A DNA stretch of 18,752 nucleotides, taken from UBA5972 sp964600965 (GTDB lineage: Bacteria > Pseudomonadota > Alphaproteobacteria > Rhodobacterales > Rhodobacteraceae). Under the pieces are notes generated by a model. That model saw nothing but the letters and a program-made list of their open reading frames with translations, was not told the DNA's origin and did not search any database. The DNA is taken from the NCBI GenBank assembly GCA_964600965.1, contig CAZRLO010000053.1, positions 1 to 18,752 of the forward strand, in the 5' to 3' direction. Shown here piece after piece: positions 1-7,396 of the stretch (the stretch's first letter is position 1; every line of letters starts with the position of its first letter). The position numbers and the translations under genes were made by a program.

Positions 1-653
1 CCTCTGCACACGCCGTTTTCGATCAGAAACCCTTCGACTTCGCAATTCTGTATGATGTCCACGCCGCGCATGTCGGCGCCGCGTGCGTAACCCCATGCCA
101 CCGCATCGTGGCGCACGGTTCCGCCGCGTTTCTGGCGCAACCCGCCCTTGATCGGGAACCGGGCATTGTCAAAATCCAGGAACGGCAGCATTTCGCGCAA
201 TTGTTCGGCGCTCAGGTAATCCGCGTCCGCCCCGGCAAGGTGCATCGCGTTGCCGCGCCGCATGAATGCGTCGCGCTGCGCATCGCTGTGTACGAGGTTC
301 AGGATAGAGCGTTGGCTGACCATGGCGTTATAGTTGAAATCCTGCTCCAGCCCCTCCCAGAGCTTCAGCGAAAACTCGTAGAACGGCTCGTTTCCGGGCA
401 GCAGGTAATTCGAGCGGATGATTGTCGTGTTCCGCCCGACATTGCCCGAACCGATCCAGCCTTTTTCCAGCACGGCAACATTGGTGATGCCGAATTCGCG
501 GGCCAGATAATAGGCCGCCGCCAGCCCGTGACCACCGCCGCCGACAATGATGACGTCGTATTCGGATTTCGGCTCCGGTTCACGCCAGGCGGGTTTCCAG
601 CCCTTGTTGCCGGTCAGTCCCTGCCAGAATACATTCCATGCCGAATAGTGCAT
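1..653 (-). CDS. soxB: Sarcosine oxidase beta-type FAD subunit (SoxB/MgdA family), partial
   Basis: The gene runs off the left edge, so only about 217 N-terminal residues are present. A Rossmann FAD motif (VIIVGGGGHGLAAAYYLA) lies near residue 35. It is followed by GWIGSGNVGRNTTIIRSNYL and LWEGLEQDFNYN, which I recognise as typical of heterotetrameric sarcosine oxidase beta subunits. This subunit carries FAD and covalent FMN and oxidises N-methyl groups of sarcosine to formaldehyde. N-methylglutamate dehydrogenase subunit MgdA is a close homologue and would fit the neighbours equally well; the missing C-terminus and downstream subunits prevent a choice. I chose the ATG at 653 because a purine-rich GGGGCGG lies just upstream and the family usually begins M-x-YS. 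An in-frame ATG at 683 has no ribosome binding site. It is divergent from the AraC-type regulator gene. Confidence 0.85.
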   Translation of the reverse strand, partial: MHYSAWNVFWQGLTGNKGWKPAWREPEPKSEYDVIIVGGGGHGLAAAYYLAREFGITNVAVLEKGWIGSGNVGRNTTIIRSNYLLPGNEPFYEFSLKLWEGLEQDFNYNAMVSQRSILNLVHSDAQRDAFMRRGNAMHLAGADADYLSAEQLREMLPFLDFDNARFPIKGGLRQKRGGTVRHDAVAWGYARGADMRGVDIIQNCEVEGFLIENGVCR

Positions 654-729
654 CAGAATCCGCCCCAAATGTCCGCTTGCCATTTTTTAGCTGAACGTGG
701 CGGTGGACTTTTACATTAAAGCCGGAAAT
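654..729. promoter_or_regulatory. Divergent intergenic region between soxB-like and glxA-like genes
   Basis: This gap of about 76 bp must hold the control signals of both divergent genes. It has an AT-rich stretch near 703-715, but I see no convincing -35/-10 pair. One copy of the ACCAA-type motif (AATTGGT, 748-754, read on the minus strand) lies just inside the regulator gene. It could be an operator for the divergent pair, but a single copy is weak evidence. Confidence 0.3.
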
Positions 730-1698
730 ATGCACAATATGGACAGAATTGGTACAGATTCGCCCGTTTACCGCATCGGCGTGCTGCTGATCGACGGATT
801 TGCGCTGATGTCCTATGCTTCGGTCGTGGAACCGTTTCGCGCGGCGAACCTGCTGAGCCGGCGTCAATTGTACAGCCTCACCAACATCACGCCCGGCGGT
901 GGTACGGCGCATTCGTCGGGTGCGGCACGGGTCGACGCAGCCGCACAGGTCGGCGACGATCTGAAACTTGATCTGCTGCTGGTTCTGGCCGGTGGCGACC
1001 CGGTCTCCTTTGACGATCCCGCCGTGTTCCGCTGGCTGGGCCGGATGGCGCGGTCGGGGCTGACGTTGGGTGGCGTGTCCGGCGGGCCCGTGATTCTGGC
1101 GCGCGCCGGGCTGATGGGCGGGCGGCGCATGACCGTGCATTGGGAACATGCCGAGGCGCTGGCCGAAATCTCGCCGATGTTGCTGATCGAGCGCAGCCTC
1201 TATGTGATCGACCGCGACCGGGTGACCTGCGCGGGCGGCACCGCACCGATGGATCTGATGCATGCGATCATCGCCCGGCATCACGGGCCGGTCTTCGCGC
1301 GACTGGTCAGCGACTGGTTTCTGCACACCAATATCCGCCCCTCGGGTGACCCGCAGCGCGGCGGGCTGGTCGAAAGGGTGGGCACGACAAACGCGATCAT
1401 TCTGGATGTCGTGGAATCGATGGAGTCCCATATCGCCGACCCCTTGACGCTGGAGCATCTGGCGCAGTTCGCCGAAATCTCGTCCCGTCAGCTAAACCGC
1501 CTGTTTCGCAGGATCATGGGACAGACGACCATGGCGTATTATCGTGATCTTAGGCTGGACAAGGCGCAAAATCTGCTTAGAAACTCGCCGCTGTCACTGA
1601 CCGAGGTGGCGCTGGCAACCGGATTTTCCAGTTCGTCGCATTTTTCCAAGGCGCATACCGACAGTTTCGGCATGCCGCCGTCAAAATTAAGAAACTGA
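730..1698 (+). CDS. GlxA/GbdR-like transcriptional regulator (DJ-1/PfpI domain + AraC HTH)
   Basis: This is a cytoplasmic DNA-binding regulator of about 322 residues, the usual size for the GlxA subfamily. The N-terminal 190 residues form a DJ-1/PfpI-type ligand domain (RIGVLLIDGFALMSYASVVEPF, then LLVLAGGDP). The C-terminal 100 residues form a double helix-turn-helix AraC domain (SRQLNRLFRRIMGQTTMAYY, then SLTEVALATGFSSSSHFSKA). At the place where catalytic DJ-1 proteins carry cysteine the sequence reads GGVSGGP, so the domain probably senses rather than catalyses. GbdR of Pseudomonas, which activates betaine, dimethylglycine and sarcosine genes, has this architecture. Together with the divergent soxB-like gene this suggests control of methylated-amine catabolism. 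The ATG at 730 (or 739) is preferred over a GTG at 697. The next gene follows after 34 bp. Confidence 0.85.
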   Translation: MHNMDRIGTDSPVYRIGVLLIDGFALMSYASVVEPFRAANLLSRRQLYSLTNITPGGGTAHSSGAARVDAAAQVGDDLKLDLLLVLAGGDPVSFDDPAVFRWLGRMARSGLTLGGVSGGPVILARAGLMGGRRMTVHWEHAEALAEISPMLLIERSLYVIDRDRVTCAGGTAPMDLMHAIIARHHGPVFARLVSDWFLHTNIRPSGDPQRGGLVERVGTTNAIILDVVESMESHIADPLTLEHLAQFAEISSRQLNRLFRRIMGQTTMAYYRDLRLDKAQNLLRNSPLSLTEVALATGFSSSSHFSKAHTDSFGMPPSKLRN

Positions 1699-1732
1699 GC
1701 CGCCGCCGCGCCCGCCATCCGAAAGGTACATC

Positions 1733-2452
1733 ATGCACATTCTGGTTCTGCAACACGCCCGTTCCGAACATCCGGGGTCGTTTCGCGGTTTTCTGGAAGA
1801 GGACGGGCATAGATGGACCGCCGTGCATCTGGACGAGGGCGAGGCCCTGCCATCACTGGACGCATTTGACGCGCTTTGGGTGATGGGGGGCCCGATGGAT
1901 GTCTGGGAAGAGGACCGGCACCCATGGCTGGCCGCTGAAAAAAACCTTATCCGCGAGGCGGTCGAGCGCAGGGGGATGCCCTATCTCGGCCTGTGTCTGG
2001 GGCACCAATTACTGGCCGAGGCGCTGGGCGGCACCGTCGGAAAATCGGCGATCCCCGAAATCGGCATCATGGATGTCCAACTGACCGAAGCCGGAGCGAC
2101 CGGGATTTTCTTTGACGATGTGCCCGAACATTTCAACTGCATGCAATGGCACGGCGCCGAAGTGACCCAGATGCCCGCCGGCGCCCAGTGCCTTGCCACG
2201 TCGCCCGCATGTGCAGTTCAGGCGATGCGTTGGGGCACGCGTGCGTTTTCGGTTCAGTTTCACCTGGAAATCGAACCCGACACCGTCGGAAATTGGGCGG
2301 CGATCCCCGAATATGCCACAGCGTTGCAAACGGCGCTGGGACCGGATGGCGTGGCGGTGCTTCAGGGCGACTATGATGCGGATTCCGGCCGGATCGCCGT
2401 CCTGGCCGAACGTGTATACATGAACTGGCTGCAAACGTCGGCGCGCACGTAA
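1733..2452 (+). CDS. Class I glutamine amidotransferase-like protein
   Basis: This 239-residue stand-alone GATase1 domain resembles the glutaminase half of GMP synthase. The nucleophile elbow GLCLGHQLLAEALGG places Cys88. The remaining triad is His177 and Glu179 in QFHLEIE. The oxyanion region is WVMGGPMDVWEED. All triad residues are present, so it is probably active as an amidase/glutaminase or gamma-glutamyl hydrolase. No synthetase domain is attached. It follows the GlxA-like gene by 34 bp, with AAAGGTA just before the ATG, so it is probably co-transcribed. In this setting it might hydrolyse gamma-glutamyl amides made by the ligase at 4888, but that is inference. The last 50 residues show no motif I know. 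Confidence 0.8.
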   Translation: MHILVLQHARSEHPGSFRGFLEEDGHRWTAVHLDEGEALPSLDAFDALWVMGGPMDVWEEDRHPWLAAEKNLIREAVERRGMPYLGLCLGHQLLAEALGGTVGKSAIPEIGIMDVQLTEAGATGIFFDDVPEHFNCMQWHGAEVTQMPAGAQCLATSPACAVQAMRWGTRAFSVQFHLEIEPDTVGNWAAIPEYATALQTALGPDGVAVLQGDYDADSGRIAVLAERVYMNWLQTSART

Positions 2453-2568
2453 CTAGACGCGGCCCATACCTTTCCAACCGCACTCGGCTGCCGAAAACGG
2501 CCATGGGGCGGCAAGGGATGTGGCGCGAAGCATCAAACCGCTCGCCTGGGCGGCCAGACGCGTCGATC

Positions 2569-2597
2569 TTACCGTAACGCGTTGGAAATTACCGTAA
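2569..2597. repeat. Direct repeat of TTACCGTAA, 20-bp period
   Basis: Two identical copies of the near-palindrome TTACCGTAA (2569-2577 and 2589-2597) lie in the 168-bp gap between the 3' ends of the convergent amidotransferase and GntR genes. The spacing puts them on the same face of the helix. The second copy overlaps a short CCGT-AAAA-ACGG hairpin. A protein-binding site or part of a transcription end is possible. The rest of the gap shows nothing clear. Confidence 0.4.
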
Positions 2598-2620
2598 AAA
2601 CGGGCGATCGCGGTGATCTG

Positions 2621-3310
2621 TCAGGTTTCCGAGGCCCGCGTCAGTGACAGGCGCGCCGTTTCCAGGTGCGCTTTCATCATGTTGGCGGCCCGTTCCGGTT
2701 CGCGCGTTCGGATGGCGTTCAGGATCTGGCGATGCTGCGCGTTGTATTGCGCGATGATGCGCTCGCCCAAGGTCAAATGCCGCATCCGGGTCCACTCGTC
2801 CTGCGAGCGTACCGAGGTGATCTGGCCGATCATCCAGATCAGCAGATTGTTGCCCGTACATTCGGCCAGAACCCGGTGAAAATCCGTGTCTGCCTCGGCG
2901 AAAGCCACGGGGTCCGTGATGTTGTCTTCCATCGTGATCAGCAGCGTTTCCATCCGGTCGAAATCCGCGCGCCTTCCATGCAGGACCGCAAGTCGGCACA
3001 TATGCGGCTCCAATGCGAATCGCGCGTCGATCAATTCCAGCGGATTCGCATTCTCGATCGGGGAAACCAGACCATCGTTCGTTTGATGTGAAACATAGGT
3101 TCCGCTGCCGGGGCGCACTTCGACGAAATTTTCCTGCTCCAACCGATGCAGGGCTTCGCGAATCGTGCCGCGCGATACGCCATACGTGTCGGCAAGACTG
3201 CGCTCGGCGGGCAAGCGGTCGTGCAAGAGCAGGATTCCCTTTAGTATTTCCCTTCGCAGCGCCGCCGCGATGTCGGCAGAGCCCTTCAACTTTTGCAAGT
3301 CGGTACTCAC
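2621..3310 (-). CDS. GntR-family transcriptional regulator, FadR/FCD subfamily
   Basis: The 229-residue protein has an N-terminal winged helix-turn-helix (about residues 10-75: LPAERSLADTYGVSRGTIRE, then LEQENFVEVRPGSGTYVS). The C-terminal FCD ligand domain (about 90-220) has the metal/ligand-site pattern FAEADTDFHRVLAECTGN and, near the end, a conserved histidine (AQHRQILNAI and KAHLETA). FCD regulators usually bind carboxylates or amino-acid-like effectors and repress adjacent catabolic genes. The start is GTG: GGAGG lies seven bases upstream and the family-typical N-terminus follows. It is divergent from the FAD-oxidoreductase operon and shares with it the TTATACCAA direct repeat, which would allow autoregulation and control of that operon. 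The effector is unknown. Confidence 0.9.
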   Translation of the reverse strand: MSTDLQKLKGSADIAAALRREILKGILLLHDRLPAERSLADTYGVSRGTIREALHRLEQENFVEVRPGSGTYVSHQTNDGLVSPIENANPLELIDARFALEPHMCRLAVLHGRRADFDRMETLLITMEDNITDPVAFAEADTDFHRVLAECTGNNLLIWMIGQITSVRSQDEWTRMRHLTLGERIIAQYNAQHRQILNAIRTREPERAANMMKAHLETARLSLTRASET

Positions 3311-3317
3311 GCGATTG

Positions 3318-3322
3318 CCTCC
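3318..3322 (-). promoter_or_regulatory. Ribosome binding site fixing the GTG start of the GntR gene
   Basis: GGAGG on the minus strand, seven bases before the GTG at 3310, supports this non-ATG start. There is no ATG nearby in frame. Confidence 0.75.
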
Positions 3323-3327
3323 AATAT

Positions 3328-3348
3328 TTATACCAATCTTATACCAAA
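3328..3348. promoter_or_regulatory. Tandem operator-like direct repeat TTATACCAA x2 (11-bp period)
   Basis: TTATACCAA occurs at 3328-3336 and again at 3339-3347, in the 174-bp region between the divergent GntR and FAD-oxidoreductase genes. The 11-bp period puts both copies on one helix face. On the minus strand the repeat lies just before the GntR ribosome binding site. On the plus strand it lies upstream of AT-rich -10 candidates (GATAAT 3355-3360, TATAAA 3370-3375). The ACCAA core and 11-bp period recur upstream of tmoX (11778 and 11789). It is probably a regulator binding site; which regulator binds is not shown. Confidence 0.6.
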
Positions 3349-3484
3349 AAACCGGATAATCAAGATATTTATAAATTTTGGATCAGAAGTGGTTGCATTT
3401 TGGCACTGGGTTTGGAAACATGCCGCCGAATGGGTTTTCGGCTGGCCGCGGGCTGAGTCGCGGCACAACAAAGGGACGATCTGG

Positions 3485-4828
3485 ATGGCATTTCCTGAAC
3501 ACGCGAAATACCTGATTATTGGCGCCGGTATTCACGGTTTGTCGACTGCCTGGAAGCTGGCGGAGCGGCTGGCCGAAAGGGGCGAATCGGTCGACGGTCG
3601 CATCGTCGTGATCGACAAGAGCGGGATCGCCTCGGGTGCGTCCGGCATTGCCTGTGGCGTCGTGCGCAACAACTATTTCCAGCCGGCCATGCGCAAGCTG
3701 ATGGCGCATTCGGTCGGAATCTGGGAAAGCGATCCCAAGACCCTCAGCTATCATCCGGTCGGGTATATGCAAATCTCGTCGGAATCCATGCGCGACGATG
3801 TGCGCACGATCTATGAACAGCAACAGGCCATCGGCTATGAAAGCGATTTCATCGAAGGTGCCGATGCTTCCGACGCCTATATGAAGGGCATGTTCAGCGA
3901 CTGGCAGGCGCAGGGCATCACCTCGGTTCTGCATGAAAAGCGCGGCGGCTATTCCAACAACACCAAGTCGATGTACGGGATTGCAAGCAAGGTCGAGGCA
4001 CTGGGCGTGCGCATCCTGACCGGAGTCGAGGTCAAGGGCCTGAACCAGCAAAGCGGCTCACCGACCATCGAATCGGTCGAGACCAACAAGGGCACGATCA
4101 CGTGCGAACGTCTGATCATCGCCCCCGGCCCGTGGGCGCGGGATTTCTGGGACATGCTGGGCATGCCCAAGCAGATCACGGTCAAGGGACTGGACGGCTC
4201 TGTTCACAACGACGTCGACATGTGGCGGTTCTGGCAGTTGGAGGAAGGCGTTTTGCAGGTCGAACCGGAGATGTTGCAAACCAACGACGGCAAGGTTCCG
4301 CCGGTCATTCACGTTGACACCGACGCGCCGCTGTATTCGTGCGAAGACGGCTCGTTGGTCACGGATGAAATGTGGGGCATCTACTACAAACCCGACTGGC
4401 ATTTCGGTGGAATTCAGGGCGGCGCATCGCCCTACAAGGTTGAAACCGCGGTCGATCAGGTTGCCATCGACCCTTACGGTCCGTCGTCGCCAGAATTCGT
4501 GGCGTCGGATCATTTCGCCCATATGTGGGTGTCCGCATTGGCGCATTGCCACAAGCGGTTCGAGGGCATGATGCCGAAATATCACCGCGAGGCATCGGGC
4601 GGCATTGGCTGTTTTACCGCCGACAGCTTTCCGGTTTTCGACCATTTCCACGAAAACACCACCATGATCGCCGACAGCAACCACGGCTGGAAAATGCTGG
4701 GTGTCGGGCACCTGATCGCTGACGAAGTGCTGGGCGAAGAGCAGGATCTGCTGAAACCATTCCGGTTCGGGCGGTTTGAAAAGGGGGAACTACACCCCGT
4801 CTCGAACAGCCCGTATCCGTGGAGCTGA
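3485..4828 (+). CDS. DAO-family FAD-dependent oxidoreductase
   Basis: This is a 447-residue cytoplasmic flavoprotein of the D-amino-acid oxidase/sarcosine oxidase superfamily. The FAD motif YLIIGAGIHGLSTAW starts at about residue 9, and IASGASGIACGVVRNNYF aligns with the FAD-contact loop of SoxB. RLIIAPGPWARDF is the second dinucleotide-fold strand, and DSNHGWKMLGVGHLIADEVL is the C-terminal FAD-contact segment typical of the superfamily. No GcvT/folate domain follows, unlike dimethylglycine dehydrogenase. The ATG at 3485 is chosen because AAAGGGAC precedes it and the FAD motif then sits near the N-terminus; the reading frame is open 64 codons further upstream but without family-like sequence. 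It heads the ligase/MgsABC-like operon (59-bp gap). The likely substrate is an N-methyl or secondary amino acid, perhaps N-methylglutamate; this is inference. Confidence 0.85.
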   Translation: MAFPEHAKYLIIGAGIHGLSTAWKLAERLAERGESVDGRIVVIDKSGIASGASGIACGVVRNNYFQPAMRKLMAHSVGIWESDPKTLSYHPVGYMQISSESMRDDVRTIYEQQQAIGYESDFIEGADASDAYMKGMFSDWQAQGITSVLHEKRGGYSNNTKSMYGIASKVEALGVRILTGVEVKGLNQQSGSPTIESVETNKGTITCERLIIAPGPWARDFWDMLGMPKQITVKGLDGSVHNDVDMWRFWQLEEGVLQVEPEMLQTNDGKVPPVIHVDTDAPLYSCEDGSLVTDEMWGIYYKPDWHFGGIQGGASPYKVETAVDQVAIDPYGPSSPEFVASDHFAHMWVSALAHCHKRFEGMMPKYHREASGGIGCFTADSFPVFDHFHENTTMIADSNHGWKMLGVGHLIADEVLGEEQDLLKPFRFGRFEKGELHPVSNSPYPWS

Positions 4829-4875
4829 CTCGTTGAAACCAATGGAGGCGCAGACCTCCGGAAAATTGAAAAACA

Positions 4876-4880
4876 GGGAG
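4876..4880 (+). promoter_or_regulatory. Ribosome binding site fixing the TTG start of the ligase gene
   Basis: GGGAG lies seven bases before the TTG at 4888. No in-frame ATG occurs near enough to replace it without deleting conserved N-terminal sequence. A similar leader, ACAGGGAGACT, precedes tmoX. Confidence 0.7.
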
Positions 4881-4887
4881 ACTGACA

Positions 4888-6366
4888 TTGGCCTTAACTG
4901 ACCTGGAAAGATTTGTAGATGCGCCGGGGCGCGACGAAAAAATCAAGGAAGTCCGCAAGATGATCGACCGGATGGGGATCGAGTATCTCTATCTGCAGTT
5001 CGTCTCGGTTACCGGCAAGATCATGGGCAAGGGCATTCCGTCCGACCATTGGGAAAGCGTCGCCAAGAAGGGCTTTCAGCTCGTTTACGGCGCGACGGTC
5101 AACCTGTTCACGGACCGCGCCGGCAACTATCTGGGCTATGGCCCCGAAGCCGCGGAACTGGTCGGTATTCCAGAACCCGAAACCTTCATGCAGCTTCCGT
5201 GGGCACCGACCATCGGGCGGATGTATTCCACACTGTTCCGCAACCGCGAGGAAAAACAAAATCCCGGCGGTTACCTGACGTCCGACGGACGCGGCAACCT
5301 GCGCCGGATGCACGAAGACTTTCAGAAAAAACATGGCCGCAGCCTGCGCATCGGCACCGAACCGGAAATGATGTGGCTGAAATTCGACGAGAACGGCAAG
5401 CCGCGCGATGGTTATTCCAAGCCCTACTGTTATCACATCGATCAGTTCGAAAGCCTGCGCCCGGTATCCATGCAGGTGATCCGCTATTCCCGCAAGATGG
5501 GTCTGGACATGATCCAGGGCGACCACGAGGACGCGCCGGGGCAGTTGGAGCTGAACTGGATGTTCGACGACGTGCTTCGCAATGCCGACCGTCTGACGAC
5601 CTATCGCCAGATCTGCGCACAGGTGGCTCGTGAAAACGGGATTTTCGCCTGTTTCATGACCAAACCTTTCGAGGGCGTGTCGGCCTCGGGCTGTCACCAC
5701 AACATGAGCCTGTGGCGCGGCGGCGACGATCATTTCGTTCCCTGCGGCAACGACAAGGACAGCCTGCCGGGCATGGCCGAAAACTACATGTATGTCCGGG
5801 GCGGCGATAACACGTTCATGCCGGACGACGACGATCCGCAAATGCCGGGCAAGGAAGGGCTCGAAGCCATCGGCGGCGTCGTGCACCACCTGCAGGCGTT
5901 GACCGCGATCGGGTCCTCGACCGTGAATTCTTACCGTCGGCTCTGGGACACGGGTTTCTGGGCACCGGTCTTTGCGGACTGGGGCTTCCAGAACCGCACC
6001 ACGGGTCTGCGGGTCTCGGCACCGGGTCGGTTCGAATACCGCTCGGTTGACAGCATGGTGAATCCGTACCTGATGGGCTCTGCTCTGCTGGCGGCCATGG
6101 ATGACGGCATCGACAACCAGTTGGATCCGGGCGAACCCGAAGAACGCAACATCTATGATGCGATCAAGGCGGGCAAGCAGGTCAAGAAACTGCCGATGAG
6201 CCTTGGCGAAGCCCTGGATCATCTGGCGGGCAGCGAGGTCGTTCAACGCGGCCTGCCCGGCGAGATGTACCGCTTGTTCCACGAATACAAGCATGACGAA
6301 TACGCCCGTTTCATGGCGACCGTCACCGAATGGGACAACGACACATACATGGAATGCCTGCCCTGA
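4888..6366 (+). CDS. Glutamine synthetase-family ligase (GlnT/GmaS-like)
   Basis: This 492-residue protein is a glutamine-synthetase-fold gamma-glutamyl:amine ligase. Metal and substrate residues are visible in order: GTEPEMM (Glu158, Glu160), GDHEDAPGQLELN (Glu214, Glu221), the ATP-site CHHNMSLW (His270/271), NSYRRL, and RVSAPGRFEYRSVDSMVNPY (Arg381, Glu383, Arg385). RNIYDA resembles the segment holding the adenylylated tyrosine in classical enzymes. It is longer than the GmaS/GlnT enzymes I know (about 440 residues), with an acidic insert at about 281-324. The gene lies directly before the MgsABC-like genes, so gamma-glutamylation of methylamine or a related amine (GmaS reaction) is more likely than ammonia assimilation. 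True glutamine synthesis is not excluded. The start is TTG. Confidence 0.85.
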   Translation: MALTDLERFVDAPGRDEKIKEVRKMIDRMGIEYLYLQFVSVTGKIMGKGIPSDHWESVAKKGFQLVYGATVNLFTDRAGNYLGYGPEAAELVGIPEPETFMQLPWAPTIGRMYSTLFRNREEKQNPGGYLTSDGRGNLRRMHEDFQKKHGRSLRIGTEPEMMWLKFDENGKPRDGYSKPYCYHIDQFESLRPVSMQVIRYSRKMGLDMIQGDHEDAPGQLELNWMFDDVLRNADRLTTYRQICAQVARENGIFACFMTKPFEGVSASGCHHNMSLWRGGDDHFVPCGNDKDSLPGMAENYMYVRGGDNTFMPDDDDPQMPGKEGLEAIGGVVHHLQALTAIGSSTVNSYRRLWDTGFWAPVFADWGFQNRTTGLRVSAPGRFEYRSVDSMVNPYLMGSALLAAMDDGIDNQLDPGEPEERNIYDAIKAGKQVKKLPMSLGEALDHLAGSEVVQRGLPGEMYRLFHEYKHDEYARFMATVTEWDNDTYMECLP

Positions 6367-6384
6367 TTGGAGCGCGAAATCACG

Positions 6385-6431
6385 CACCCTACGCCAGGGT
6401 GGAAATGCGGGGTGCGCGCCAGGCGCGCACC
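6385..6431. repeat. Palindromic intergenic element, copy 1
   Basis: The 94-bp gap after the ligase gene holds two inverted repeats. The first is CACCCT-ACGCC-AGGGTG (6385-6401). The second is GGTGCGCGCC and its exact complement GGCGCGCACC (6411-6431, one base between). The segment CACGCACCCTAC (6381-6392) recurs in the element at 9645-9704. No T-run follows, so it is not a classic terminator. It looks like a REP-type intergenic repeat that could stabilise or attenuate the operon mRNA. Confidence 0.6.
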
Positions 6432-6460
6432 TTAAACAAATCGAAGGAGGTGCAACGCAG

Positions 6461-7396
6461 ATGTGCGGTATTGCAGGACTAATTCACAAGGGCAAAAGCT
6501 CGAACGTCGGCGGTGAAATGACCGCGATGTTGCAGGCCCTGAAACATCGTGGGCCGGACAGCACAGGCTACGCGGTCTACGGCAAATCGACGGAGGGCGA
6601 TTATGTCATGCGCTTCGTCGTTGCCGAAAAGGAAGACATGAATCGCGGCTTCGGCATGAAGGAAGTCGCCGCCGAGCGTGTGAAAAAGGTCGAGGCCCGC
6701 CTGAAAGAGCACGGTGCCACGATCAAGTCGAAAGAAGCGGCCACCGATTACGCGCATCGTTTCGTCATCAGCCATGAGGGCGACACCGAGGAAATGGCGC
6801 GCCACATCGAAGACCTCGAAGGCGTCGAGATCATGTCGATGGGCAATGGTCTGGAACTGATCAAGGACCTTGGCGATGCGGCGGTTGTGTCCGAACAATA
6901 CGGCCTGAACGATTTCGCCGGCACCCATGGCATCGGCCATACAAGGATGGCGACCGAATCCGATGTCGATATCCGGTCGGCGCACCCCTATTGGGCGTTT
7001 CCGTATAACGACGTTGCGGTTGTTCATAACGGCCAGATCACCAATTACTGGATCATGCGCCGCGAAATGGAGCGCAAGGGGCACCGGTTCCAGTCCAATT
7101 GCGACAGCGAATTGCTGGCGGTCTATACGGCCGACAATCTGGCCAACGGCGTCACACTGGAAGACAGCCTGACCCGCTCGATCGAGGAAATCGACGGCGT
7201 GTTCACCTATCTGGTGGCAACCAAGAACCAGCTTGGCATGGCCAAGGACACGATGGCGGCGAAACCGCTGGTGCTTTACGAAAGCGACGATCTGATCGCG
7301 ATGGCAAGTGAAGAGGTGGCGATCCGAGCGATCCTGCCGCAGGAAATCGACACGACTGATCCCTATGACGAGGAGGTTCGGGTATGGCAAGCATGA
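6461..7396 (+). CDS. mgsA: Class II glutamine amidotransferase (MgsA/GlxB-like)
   Basis: This 311-residue protein starts MCGIAGL, so Cys2 becomes the N-terminal nucleophile after Met removal. Other Ntn-amidotransferase residues are KHRGPDSTGYAVYG, GHTRMATESDV with following HPYW, VVHNGQITNYW and NCDSELLAVY. It corresponds to the amidotransferase part of glutamate synthase as a separate subunit. In N-methylglutamate synthase MgsA plays this role; Sinorhizobium GlxB is similar. A charged, helical insert (about residues 55-135) separates the first and second halves. AAGGAGG lies ten bases before the ATG. The gene overlaps the next by 13 bp, implying translational coupling and a shared complex. 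Confidence 0.85.
   Translation: MCGIAGLIHKGKSSNVGGEMTAMLQALKHRGPDSTGYAVYGKSTEGDYVMRFVVAEKEDMNRGFGMKEVAAERVKKVEARLKEHGATIKSKEAATDYAHRFVISHEGDTEEMARHIEDLEGVEIMSMGNGLELIKDLGDAAVVSEQYGLNDFAGTHGIGHTRMATESDVDIRSAHPYWAFPYNDVAVVHNGQITNYWIMRREMERKGHRFQSNCDSELLAVYTADNLANGVTLEDSLTRSIEEIDGVFTYLVATKNQLGMAKDTMAAKPLVLYESDDLIAMASEEVAIRAILPQEIDTTDPYDEEVRVWQA

Noticed and set aside
108..719. Plus-strand frame of 203 codons opposite the soxB-like gene
   Set aside because: The minus strand encodes a clear FAD-binding SoxB-type N-terminus in this stretch.
3293..3484. N-terminal extension of the FAD-oxidoreductase by 64 codons
   Set aside because: It would run through the promoter/operator region, has no ribosome binding site, and adds residues before a FAD motif that is normally N-terminal.
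4894..6387. Open frame of 497 codons on the minus strand across the ligase gene
   Set aside because: The plus strand encodes a clear glutamine-synthetase-family protein over the same bases. The antisense product has no recognisable motif and arises from GC-rich codon bias.
6203..6460. Upstream extension of the class II amidotransferase
   Set aside because: The enzyme family needs cysteine at position 2, which fixes the start at 6461; AAGGAGG supports this.
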